Source: an uncultured Aquimarina sp. (GTDB lineage: Bacteria > Bacteroidota > Bacteroidia > Flavobacteriales > Flavobacteriaceae). Taken from it: a DNA stretch of 64,000 bases. The DNA lies in contig CANMWA010000001.1 of NCBI GenBank assembly GCA_947501475.1, positions 726,212 to 790,211 on the forward strand, given 5' to 3'. The notes below the pieces were generated by a model. It was not told the DNA's origin and did not search any database. It saw only the letters and a list, made by a program, of their open reading frames with translations. Positions 25,306 to 31,839 of the stretch are shown here, one piece after another. The position numbers and the translations under genes were made by a program. Within the stretch, counting starts at the first letter, position 1, and the number at the start of each line of letters is the position of its first letter.

Positions 25306-25803
25306 TCATAAAATGAACCTTTTCATGATCCATTTTATGTGCCCTTGATGATTAATCTCATCATCTACAAAATGTTTTATCATATAGTAGTTGTTTAGGA
25401 TTGGTATATGTTGATTTCGCATAAATACCCAATCATCATCATAGTCTTTAAGTTTTTCTAAAGTATGTTTTCTTATTTCATGTAATTCTGACAAATAATA
25501 ATCTAAGTCATTGCTATGAATTTTTCGTGTTTTCATGTTCTCAGGGGCAGCATCGTTATGTTTTTCTGATTCCTGATCATTCATTAATCGACCATAAAAA
25601 AGAGGTCTTTGGAAGTAGAACTCTGAGCCGGCGATATGAAATAGCAACATCCCGATGCTATTACTTTTTTCATCTACATAAAAATCCAGTTGTTTACGTG
25701 TTAACTTTTTTACTATTCGCAAAGTAACATCTCTGGTATGGTTCATTTGGGAAACCAACATCCCTATATGATTATCGTAGTCTTTGTTTGGTAAAAGTAT
25801 CAT
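25306..25803 (-). CDS. DinB-fold protein, copy 1
   Basis: This is a 165-residue DinB-superfamily helical bundle. The metal-site histidines are expected from L-L-F-H-I-A-G-S-E (about residues 53-61) and the C-terminal E-I-N-H-Q-G-H-I-K-W-I. DinB-like proteins are non-haem metalloproteins; several are thiol (bacillithiol, mycothiol, glutathione) S-transferases. Compared with copy 2 I count only four substitutions in the shared 163 residues, plus two extra C-terminal residues here. The gene follows precursor peptide 2 after a hairpin. A direct role in peptide modification or self-protection is inference from the repeated pairing. Confidence 0.88.
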   Translation of the reverse strand: MILLPNKDYDNHIGMLVSQMNHTRDVTLRIVKKLTRKQLDFYVDEKSNSIGMLLFHIAGSEFYFQRPLFYGRLMNDQESEKHNDAAPENMKTRKIHSNDLDYYLSELHEIRKHTLEKLKDYDDDWVFMRNQHIPILNNYYMIKHFVDDEINHQGHIKWIMKRFIL

Positions 25804-25861
25804 AATAATGGTTGTTTAATGTGCTCAAAAAACTAGAGCTAGCAACTAAAACATAAAGTAG

Positions 25862-25899
25862 AAAAGACCGACTAAATACTTTTTTAGACGGTCTCTTTT
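25862..25899. terminator. Hairpin between precursor 2 and DinB copy 1
   Basis: AAAGACCG-A-CTAAA pairs with TTTAG-A-CGGTCT around a short loop, with a T run on both strands. The equivalent hairpin is kept in the other duplicated unit. It probably ends most precursor transcripts, giving much more peptide than DinB message. Confidence 0.7.
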
Positions 25900-25922
25900 G
25901 CAGTAGGTGTTTATAATATTGA

Positions 25923-26090
25923 TCATTTAATAAGATCAGCACAACTTCTAAACTCTGATAGGCAAGGATAACAAGTAGCTAGGACTTCTGTGCAAAAATG
26001 TTCTGCTCTACCACCAGTAATCATACTAGTCTGTAATTTTGAAATTTGAACTTTTTTAAGGCTTAAACCGATCTTTTTTTTATTCTTCAT
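25923..26090 (-). CDS. Precursor peptide 2, class I lanthipeptide-like leader
   Basis: I read a 55-residue peptide from the ATG at 26090-26088 to TGA at 25923-25925. The leader is M-K-N-K-K-K-I-G-L-S-L-K-K-V-Q-I-S-K-L (1-19), ending M-I-T-G-G at residue 27. The core (28-55) has four cysteines (33, 40, 43, 50) in the pattern C-x6-C-x2-C-x6-C, with two Thr and two Ser. The leader is nearly identical to precursor 3, and C-T...A-T-C, C-x-x-C and R-S-C are shared in the cores. The conserved near-palindrome lies 36 bases upstream. Confidence 0.75.
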   Translation of the reverse strand: MKNKKKIGLSLKKVQISKLQTSMITGGRAEHFCTEVLATCYPCLSEFRSCADLIK

Positions 26091-26126
26091 CTTACTTTAA
26101 TTTAATTATTTCTTACTCTATTAAAT

Positions 26127-26146
26127 AGGATTTTCAGAAAACTCCT
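26127..26146 (-). promoter_or_regulatory. Conserved near-palindrome upstream of precursor 2
   Basis: This is the second identical copy of the 20-base element, again exactly 36 bases before the ATG. Extended matches to copies 1 and 3 cover TTCTTACTCTATTAAAT on the gene side. Confidence 0.65.
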
Positions 26147-26508
26147 TCAATTATATGTTGTGGTAGAAAATATGATCTTGCTACTATATAAAGCTTTTAG
26201 GTTACCGTTTTTTTCATTAAACGTATTATAATTGAAAAACACTTCAAATACAGGTTTACTATATTTTTTAATGTAACCACAGTATATCGTGATCATACTC
26301 TCTTTGTATGATTTATTAAAATATTTCTAATGATGTATGTAGGTTTTAGTAAGTATTACTGTCTTGTGACAATCATCATCGTTTTGTTACCCAAAAAAAA
26401 TATCTTTTTTAAAAAGAGAGGTCGGGATCTAGTGAAGAATAAGGGTGAAGAATAAAAGTGAAGAATTTATTTATTCAGTTTTTATATAAGTTATATATAG
26501 AATCATAT
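26147..26508. other. Spacer between duplicated units
   Basis: No gene is visible. From about 26318 the sequence matches the 3' flank of DinB copy 1 (GTTACCCAAAAAAA and a GGGATCT segment), marking the start of the second duplicated unit. The 26150-26317 part is unique and presumably holds distal promoter sequence for precursor 2. Confidence 0.55.
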
Positions 26509-27000
26509 TTAGAATCTTTTCATAATCCATTTTATGTGCCCTTGATGATTGATCTCATCATCTACAAAATGTTTTATCATATAGTAGTTGTTTAGGATTG
26601 GTATATGTTGATTTCGCATAAATACCCAATCATCATCATAGTCCTTAAGTTGTTCTAAAGTATGTTTTCTAATTTCATGTAATTCTGACAAATAATAATC
26701 TAAGTCATTGCTATGAATTTTTCGTGTTTTCATATTCTCAGGGGCAGCATCGTTATGTTTTTCTAATTCCTGATCATTGATTAATCTATTATAAAAAAGA
26801 GGTCTTTGGAAGTAAAACTCTGAGCCGGCAATATGAAATAGCAACATCCCGATGCTATTACTTTTTTCATCTACATAAAAATCCAGTTGTTTACGTGTTA
26901 ACTTTTTTACTATTCGCAAAGTAACATCTCTGGTATGGTTCATTTGGGAAACCAACATTCCTATATGATTATCGTAGTCTTTGTTTGGTAAAAGTATCAT
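26509..27000 (-). CDS. DinB-fold protein, copy 2
   Basis: This 163-residue paralogue of the DinB protein at 25306-25803 is nearly identical. The substitutions I see are N for G, I for M and L for S in the segment after the first metal-site helix, and Q for K in the T-L-E-Q-L helix. All candidate metal-binding histidines are kept. Near identity in protein and DNA shows either a recent duplication or gene conversion. It follows precursor peptide 3 as copy 1 follows precursor 2. Confidence 0.88.
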   Translation of the reverse strand: MILLPNKDYDNHIGMLVSQMNHTRDVTLRIVKKLTRKQLDFYVDEKSNSIGMLLFHIAGSEFYFQRPLFYNRLINDQELEKHNDAAPENMKTRKIHSNDLDYYLSELHEIRKHTLEQLKDYDDDWVFMRNQHIPILNNYYMIKHFVDDEINHQGHIKWIMKRF

Positions 27001-27057
27001 AATAATGGTTGTTTAATGTGTTCAAAAAACTAGAGCTAGCAACTAAAATATAAAGTA

Positions 27058-27095
27058 GAAAAGACCGACTAAATGCTTTTTAGGCGGTCTTTTTT
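27058..27095. terminator. Hairpin between precursor 3 and DinB copy 2
   Basis: AAAGACCG-A-CTAAA pairs with TTTAG-G-CGGTCTTT, flanked by A and T runs. It is equivalent to the hairpin at 25862-25899. Confidence 0.7.
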
Positions 27096-27133
27096 ATAGC
27101 GAATATTTAAAAACACTCTGTATGTTTCTAGCA

Positions 27134-27301
27134 TTATTGTTTGACATGGTCAGTACAACTCCTGTAATTTGTTTGGCAATCAGTACAAGTGGCACCATAG
27201 TCATTTGTACAAATAAAACCTCCGCCATTAATTTTACTACTCTCTAATTTTGAAATTTGAATTTTTTTAAGGCTTAAACCGATCTTTTTTTGATTTTTCA
27301 T
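27134..27301 (-). CDS. Precursor peptide 3, class I lanthipeptide-like leader
   Basis: I read a 55-residue peptide from the ATG at 27301-27299 to TAA at 27134-27136. The leader is M-K-N-Q-K-K-I-G-L-S-L-K-K-I-Q-I-S-K-L (1-19), ending K-I-N-G-G at residue 27. The core (28-55) has cysteines at 31, 39, 42 and 49 (C-x7-C-x2-C-x6-C), five Thr and one Ser. Compared with precursor 2 the leader has three or four changes, while most core residues between the cysteines differ. This is the leader-conserved, core-variable pattern of RiPP families. It is the first gene of the minus-strand locus. Confidence 0.75.
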   Translation of the reverse strand: MKNQKKIGLSLKKIQISKLESSKINGGGFICTNDYGATCTDCQTNYRSCTDHVKQ

Positions 27302-27337
27302 CTTACTTTAATTTAATTATTTCTTACTCTGTTAAAT

Positions 27338-27357
27338 AGGATTTTCAGAAAACTCCT
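27338..27357 (-). promoter_or_regulatory. Conserved near-palindrome upstream of precursor 3
   Basis: This is the third identical copy of the 20-base element, 36 bases before the ATG. Beyond it the three upstream regions diverge, so selection seems focused on the element and the leader between it and the start codon. Confidence 0.65.
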
Positions 27358-27570
27358 TTTTATGTGTTTGGTAAAAAATAGTGTCTAGCCAAATACATAA
27401 AACTTATGCTATTCAATGTTACTTTAAAAAAAACATACAGGAGTTCTGGATCTATAGAAAGATGAAGATATAGGACTTATTTATTCAAAAAAAACGATTA
27501 AATAATAAAAGAGAAAGCACTTTACTATTTATTCTTAGTACTTTTGATTGTATAGATCAAAGTATAAAAA

Positions 27571-28107
27571 ATGGCAAAAATATTTCCCGAAATAAATGAG
27601 GAGTTACAAGAGTTTATAGCTGATCAAAAAATTTTTTTTGTTGGCACAGCTGCGGCTGAAGGGCGGGTTAATGTTTCGCCAAAAGGAATGGATACATTTC
27701 GCGTTTTAGGTGCCAATAAAGTGGTTTGGCTTAATCTTACCGGAAGTGGTAATGAAACTGCAGCACATCTATTAAAAAATAATAGGATGACTGTTATGTT
27801 TTGTGCTTTTGATGGAAAACCTTTGATCTTAAGGCTGTATGGTAGTGCCAATATGTATCATGAACGCGATAAAGAATATCATTCTTATATAGATCTCTTT
27901 CCAAAAATTATGGGAGCTCGACAAATTATTGAAATAGAAGTAGATACCGTTCAAACATCTTGTGGATTTGCAGTGCCTTTTATGGAATATAAAGAAGAGA
28001 GAACAGTACTTAAATCTTGGGCCGAAAAACAAGGCGAAGATAAGTTAAAGCAATATCATAAAGAGAAAAATAGCTTTAGTATCGATAATTTTGAAACGGG
28101 AATTTGA
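27571..28107 (+). CDS. Pyridoxamine 5'-phosphate oxidase family protein
   Basis: This 178-residue protein has the split-barrel flavin-binding fold: an opening helix E-E-L-Q-E-F-I-A-D-Q-K-I-F-F-V-G-T-A, then G-R-V-N-V-S-P-K-G, V-V-W-L-N-L-T-G-S-G-N-E-T and L-R-L-Y-G-S-A. The family includes FMN- or F420-dependent oxidoreductases as well as haem-utilisation proteins, so the name does not imply vitamin B6 synthesis. It is divergent from the precursor peptide locus, with a 269-base spacer that must hold both promoters. A functional link with the peptides is not shown. Confidence 0.87.
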   Translation: MAKIFPEINEELQEFIADQKIFFVGTAAAEGRVNVSPKGMDTFRVLGANKVVWLNLTGSGNETAAHLLKNNRMTVMFCAFDGKPLILRLYGSANMYHERDKEYHSYIDLFPKIMGARQIIEIEVDTVQTSCGFAVPFMEYKEERTVLKSWAEKQGEDKLKQYHKEKNSFSIDNFETGI

Positions 28108-28119
28108 ACATAACCCTTT

Positions 28120-28671
28120 TTATAAAGATACACCAACCAAAACACCTATGCCAACACCGCCAAGGGCAAAAAGTATTTTCTCGAATGCACTTTTTCTTCT
28201 TTGTTTTCTTGTGTTTTCTTTAATAACATCAAGATTAGATGTTGCCTTTTCTAAGCGATTTATAGTAGAATCTAATGATTTTTGAGTATCATTTATAGTG
28301 CTTAATGTTTTTTCATACATAATTTTATCAAAGCTATCTGTTTGATTGAAATTATTTTCTAACTTACTTTCAAGATCGATATTTCTTCTAAGAGTTTTTT
28401 TATAATTCTCAATTAATGTTTGAGTAACATCATCATTAGTCCCGGCAATTTCTGATATTTTTATTAGCGTTAAATAATATTTTTTATTTACCAAATAAAC
28501 ATCAGGAGTACGAAACACATATAAACTATCTTTTTTTACTATAAGAGGATCTCCTATTTGATCTGCATAAGCACTAGGGATTTCAATAACACTAGATAAG
28601 TCAATTTCTTGACCATAAGAAAAAGAAACAAATAATATAAATAGGAAAAAGCTGTATAATTTTTTCATCAT
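28120..28671 (-). CDS. Exported coiled-coil protein with C-terminal membrane segment
   Basis: This is a 183-residue protein. A signal peptide covers about 1-20 (ending S-Y-G-Q), followed by a small beta-rich part (21-65), a long helical coiled coil (75-150), a basic patch K-Q-R-R-K and a glycine-rich C-terminal hydrophobic segment (165-183, L-G-G-V-G-I-G-V-L-V-G-V). It would be periplasmic and tethered at its C-terminus. It follows the next upstream coiled-coil gene by 45 bases, so they are probably partners. I recognise no family. Confidence 0.7.
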   Translation of the reverse strand: MMKKLYSFFLFILFVSFSYGQEIDLSSVIEIPSAYADQIGDPLIVKKDSLYVFRTPDVYLVNKKYYLTLIKISEIAGTNDDVTQTLIENYKKTLRRNIDLESKLENNFNQTDSFDKIMYEKTLSTINDTQKSLDSTINRLEKATSNLDVIKENTRKQRRKSAFEKILFALGGVGIGVLVGVSL

Positions 28672-28716
28672 TTTAGAATTGAAAGTTAAATATAGAGAAG
28701 TATATTATCTAATTAA

Positions 28717-29100
28717 TTATTTTTTACCACGTAAACTGTCTAGTATTTTTTTATACATAATTAATTCTTCATTATTTATAGTTATACTATCTTTAATGGC
28801 CTCTAGTGAGTTCCAGTCTACAGCATTTTTTCTTTCAAAATCTAATAATAACGAGTCTCTTTGTCTTTTAAAAATATCTTTTTGTAATTGTATTTTTTGC
28901 AACTCTGATTTAGAAGTCTCAAGATTAGCTATTGTAGTCGTCAAGGTTTTTTTAGATTCCGTTAGCTGTTCTTTGGCTTCCTTTAATTGAGCTTCGATAA
29001 TATCCCATTTTGACCCAGAACTAAAAGTCATATACCCAATAATGACCAAAAATAATAATGCTACAATTTGAAGAATAGTATTGGTGTTGATGTTTTTCAT
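28717..29100 (-). CDS. Membrane-anchored coiled-coil protein
   Basis: This is a 127-residue protein with one N-terminal membrane segment (about 8-26) and then an almost continuous heptad-rich helix (32-122) of Glu/Lys/Leu. The orientation would put the coiled coil in the periplasm. With the gene directly downstream it forms a pair of tethered coiled-coil proteins, reminiscent in shape of phage spanins or envelope spacers, but no phage genes surround them. Function unknown. Confidence 0.7.
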   Translation of the reverse strand: MKNINTNTILQIVALLFLVIIGYMTFSSGSKWDIIEAQLKEAKEQLTESKKTLTTTIANLETSKSELQKIQLQKDIFKRQRDSLLLDFERKNAVDWNSLEAIKDSITINNEELIMYKKILDSLRGKK

Positions 29101-29383
29101 GAATTATTTTATGTTAGGTACAAATACGGTATTTGAAGTTGGTTATAACTTAAAGAGTAAATGTAAGTATTTTATTTTTTCTAAACGAAGGGAAAAACCC
29201 CTTATGGTTGTAAGTAAATACATGCTTTTTACCTCTAATTTTAACGATAGACATTTCTTTTTTTGAAAAATCACAAAAAAATCATCTCATTTTTCAATAG
29301 TATCAGAAAATGAAACTGATATTTCGTATTGTTGCACCACAAAAATAATTCTATAACAATAAGTAAATTTTAATTAAATAAAA

Positions 29384-30592
29384 ATGAAAAAACAATCACT
29401 TTTGATTCTTCTAACAATTTTAAGTTTTACTGGGTATGCCCAGATAAAATTTGAATCAGGATATTTTATTGACAATACTGGAGCAAAAACATTATGTTTA
29501 ATAAAAAATAAGGGGTGGAAAGATAATCCTAATCAGATTGAGTATAAATTAGCAGATACTACTAAAATACTGATAGGTACCATAAGAAATATTCAAGAAT
29601 TTGGAGTTGATAATCTAAAATATATAAAAGCGACTGTTGATATTGATCGTTCTAGTCAAGACTTGAACCAGTTGAGTGAGAATAAAAATCCTCAATTTAA
29701 TGAAGAAGAATTATTTTTAAAACTTCTCATTGATGGCGAGGCCAAATTATATATGTATGAAGAAGGTAATTTGAAACGCTACTTTTATAACATCACTAAT
29801 GCAGATATTAAGCAATTAGTGTATAAAATTTATAAGGTATCTACTACGAAAATTGATAAAAACAATCATTATCGACAGCAATTATGGACAAATCTTAGTT
29901 GTGAAAGTATTTCAGAAAACAATGTGAAGAAAACAAGCTATAATAAAAGCAGCCTCACAAAGTATTTCATTAAATACAATAGTTGTAAAGATCCAAATTA
30001 TGAAAACTCTCAACAACGTGAAAAGAGAGATTTGTTTAATTTAAGTATTAAACCTGGCGTTAATTTTTCATCAGTTTCAATTCCTAGTGATTTTTTAGGT
30101 TATGATAATACAAATGATTTTGGAGGTAAATCAAATTTTAGATTAGGAGTCGAAGTAGAATTTGTTTTACCATTCAATAAAAATAAGTGGTCTGTATTTG
30201 TTGAACCTACTTTTCAAAATTATCAATCAGATATACAACTTACCCCTAAAAGTATAGTTCAAAACCCTAACCCTGATCCTGAATTGGCGAGCATAAACTA
30301 TAAATCTATCGAATTGCCAATTGGGTTACGATACTTTATGTTTATTTCTGATACATCTAAGCTGTTTGTAAATGCAGCTTTTGTAACTGATTTTGCATTT
30401 GATTCTGATCTTTATCTTGAACGCACAAATCAAGCCGAAGAATTAAAACCAGGGACTAATGTTATTGGTGGACTCGGGTTTAAATATAATGACAAGTATA
30501 GTATAGAGGGGCGTTTGGCTTCTGGTCGTGAAATAAGTAATGCATTTGAGTATACGTCATTTTCTTTAATTTTTGGATATACCTTATTTTAA
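29384..30592 (+). CDS. Outer-membrane beta-barrel family protein
   Basis: This is a 402-residue protein. A signal peptide covers about 1-19 (ending G-Y-A-Q). Residues 20-200 form a soluble domain starting K-F-E-S-G-Y-F-I-D-N-x-G, a segment common in Bacteroidota proteins of this type. Residues 220-402 alternate short amphipathic strands ending S-F-S-L-I-F-G-Y-T-L-F, a typical barrel end with a C-terminal aromatic. It belongs to the porin-family/OMP_b-brl group; some relatives are wrongly labelled tRNA modification GTPase. No GTPase motif is present. It is a single gene with a terminator after it. Confidence 0.82.
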   Translation: MKKQSLLILLTILSFTGYAQIKFESGYFIDNTGAKTLCLIKNKGWKDNPNQIEYKLADTTKILIGTIRNIQEFGVDNLKYIKATVDIDRSSQDLNQLSENKNPQFNEEELFLKLLIDGEAKLYMYEEGNLKRYFYNITNADIKQLVYKIYKVSTTKIDKNNHYRQQLWTNLSCESISENNVKKTSYNKSSLTKYFIKYNSCKDPNYENSQQREKRDLFNLSIKPGVNFSSVSIPSDFLGYDNTNDFGGKSNFRLGVEVEFVLPFNKNKWSVFVEPTFQNYQSDIQLTPKSIVQNPNPDPELASINYKSIELPIGLRYFMFISDTSKLFVNAAFVTDFAFDSDLYLERTNQAEELKPGTNVIGGLGFKYNDKYSIEGRLASGREISNAFEYTSFSLIFGYTLF

Positions 30593-30619
30593 AAAATAAA
30601 GAGATTTTCTAATGTCTAG

Positions 30620-30652
30620 AATCCTAGGTTTTATAATCCTGGGATTTTTTTA
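30620..30652 (+). terminator. Intrinsic terminator after the barrel gene
   Basis: AATCCTAGG (30620-30628) pairs with CCTGGGATT (30638-30646) with one mismatch and is followed by six T residues. Confidence 0.75.
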
Positions 30653-30735
30653 TTTAACTTTTCAAAAGAATTTTTCATAGATTTCATCGTTTTTTTATTT
30701 AATTGTACATTAGCTTAACCTCAAAACCTTAAAAT

Positions 30736-31320
30736 ATGTCAGAATTTTGGCTTTATGTAAAGCTAGGCTTTGGTCATGTGCTAGATTGGAGCGCTTATGA
30801 TCACATCTTATTTTTAATAGTACTTACCGTAGGATATACATTCGATAACTGGAAACGTATTTTAGTATTAATTACCTTGTTTACTTTAGGTCATACTATT
30901 TCATTATTCTTAGCAACGTATGGAGCAGTGTCTGTAAATTCGAGGATCGTAGAATTTTTAATACCGTTAACTATACTTACCACAGCAATATTTAATGTCT
31001 TAACGTCAAAAAGTGGTTCAAAAAACAGCAAAATAGGAGTTTTATATGGAGCAACAATCTTTTTTGGATTAATACATGGGTTAGGTTTTTCTAGTTATTT
31101 TAAAGCAGTAAGTAGTAATGTAAGCTCAAAAATATTACCATTAATTGAGTTTGCTCTTGGTGTCGAACTCGCGCAAATTATTGTGGTCATTATAGTTGTT
31201 TTTATAAGTTTTATTGTACAAACCTTTTTTAGATTTTCTAAAAGAGATTGGATTCTTATTATTTCTTCTATCGTCTTAGGAATGGTGATTCCGATGTTAA
31301 TGAATAATAAAATTTGGTAA
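30736..31320 (+). CDS. HupE/UreJ-family membrane protein
   Basis: This is a 194-residue protein with six hydrophobic segments. The opening W-x-Y-V-K-L-G-F-G-H-V-L-D-W-S-A-Y-D-H-I-L-F and the internal F-T-L-G-H-T-I-S-L and F-F-G-L-I-H-G-L-G-F motifs carry the conserved histidines of HupE/UreJ proteins. Family members with known roles move nickel or cobalt for hydrogenase or urease, but many Bacteroidota copies stand alone, as here. The substrate is unknown; a metal is the best guess. Confidence 0.88.
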   Translation: MSEFWLYVKLGFGHVLDWSAYDHILFLIVLTVGYTFDNWKRILVLITLFTLGHTISLFLATYGAVSVNSRIVEFLIPLTILTTAIFNVLTSKSGSKNSKIGVLYGATIFFGLIHGLGFSSYFKAVSSNVSSKILPLIEFALGVELAQIIVVIIVVFISFIVQTFFRFSKRDWILIISSIVLGMVIPMLMNNKIW

Positions 31321-31407
31321 TTAAGTGTCGTTTGTGGTTGTATTTGCCACATGGGAATAATATATTCGTACTTTGATTGTTATCATAAAACTGTCATTCT
31401 ACCCTTT

Positions 31408-31839
31408 ATGTCAAAAAAAAAACAACTAAAATACGATAAAGCCTACCTTAGAATAGCTAGAGAATGGGGTAAGTTATCTCATTGCGAACGAAAAAAAGTT
31501 GGTTCGGTTATTGTAAAGGATAGAATGATTATCTCTGATGGATTTAACGGGACCCCAACTGGTTTTGAAAATCCATGTGAAGACGAAGAAGGATATACTA
31601 AGTGGTACGTATTACATGCAGAGGCCAATGCAATTTCCAAAGTTGCATCCTCTACACAATCATGTAAAGGAGCAACTCTTTATATTACGCTATCACCATG
31701 TAAGGAGTGTAGTAAGCTGATTCACCAAGCAGGAATACAGCGTGTTGTATATCAGATAGGATATAAAGATGACTCTGGGCTAAGATTTTTAGAAAAAGCA
31801 GGAGTACAAATAGAACAGATTACGGATTTAGAAGATTAA
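31408..31839 (+). CDS. Deoxycytidylate (dCMP) deaminase family protein
   Basis: I start at the ATG giving M-S-K-K-K-Q-L-K-Y-D (143 residues); the 19 codons upstream do not fit the family. The zinc site is complete: H-A-E-A-N-A (His and catalytic Glu) and P-C-K-E-C (two Cys). The extra Cys and His of the N-terminal region (S-H-C-E-R-K-K-V-G-S-V-I-V) match dCMP deaminases, which turn dCMP into dUMP for thymidylate synthesis. Its stop overlaps the start of the next gene by one base (TAATG), so they are translationally coupled. Confidence 0.9.
   Translation: MSKKKQLKYDKAYLRIAREWGKLSHCERKKVGSVIVKDRMIISDGFNGTPTGFENPCEDEEGYTKWYVLHAEANAISKVASSTQSCKGATLYITLSPCKECSKLIHQAGIQRVVYQIGYKDDSGLRFLEKAGVQIEQITDLED

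Larger units (their letters stand above)
25138..26317. repeat. Tandem duplication, unit 1
   Basis: This is the left copy of a roughly 1.2-kb direct repeat covering a 3' flank, a DinB gene, a hairpin, a precursor peptide gene and its conserved upstream element. The DinB part is almost identical between copies; the peptide core and the distal spacer have diverged. The boundaries are approximate. Confidence 0.7.
26318..27400. repeat. Tandem duplication, unit 2
   Basis: This is the right copy of the direct repeat that starts at 25138: 3' flank, DinB copy 2, hairpin, precursor 3 and its upstream element. The offset between equivalent DinB start codons is 1197 bases and between precursor start codons 1211 bases. 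The boundaries are approximate. Confidence 0.7.

Noticed and set aside
27571..28107. PNPOx-like protein as part of the peptide biosynthesis locus
   Set aside because: It is divergently transcribed and the family is very general; adjacency alone does not support a role.
28717..29100. Phage spanin (i-spanin) assignment for the coiled-coil protein
   Set aside because: The shape fits, but the partner is not a small lipoprotein and there are no phage lysis genes nearby.
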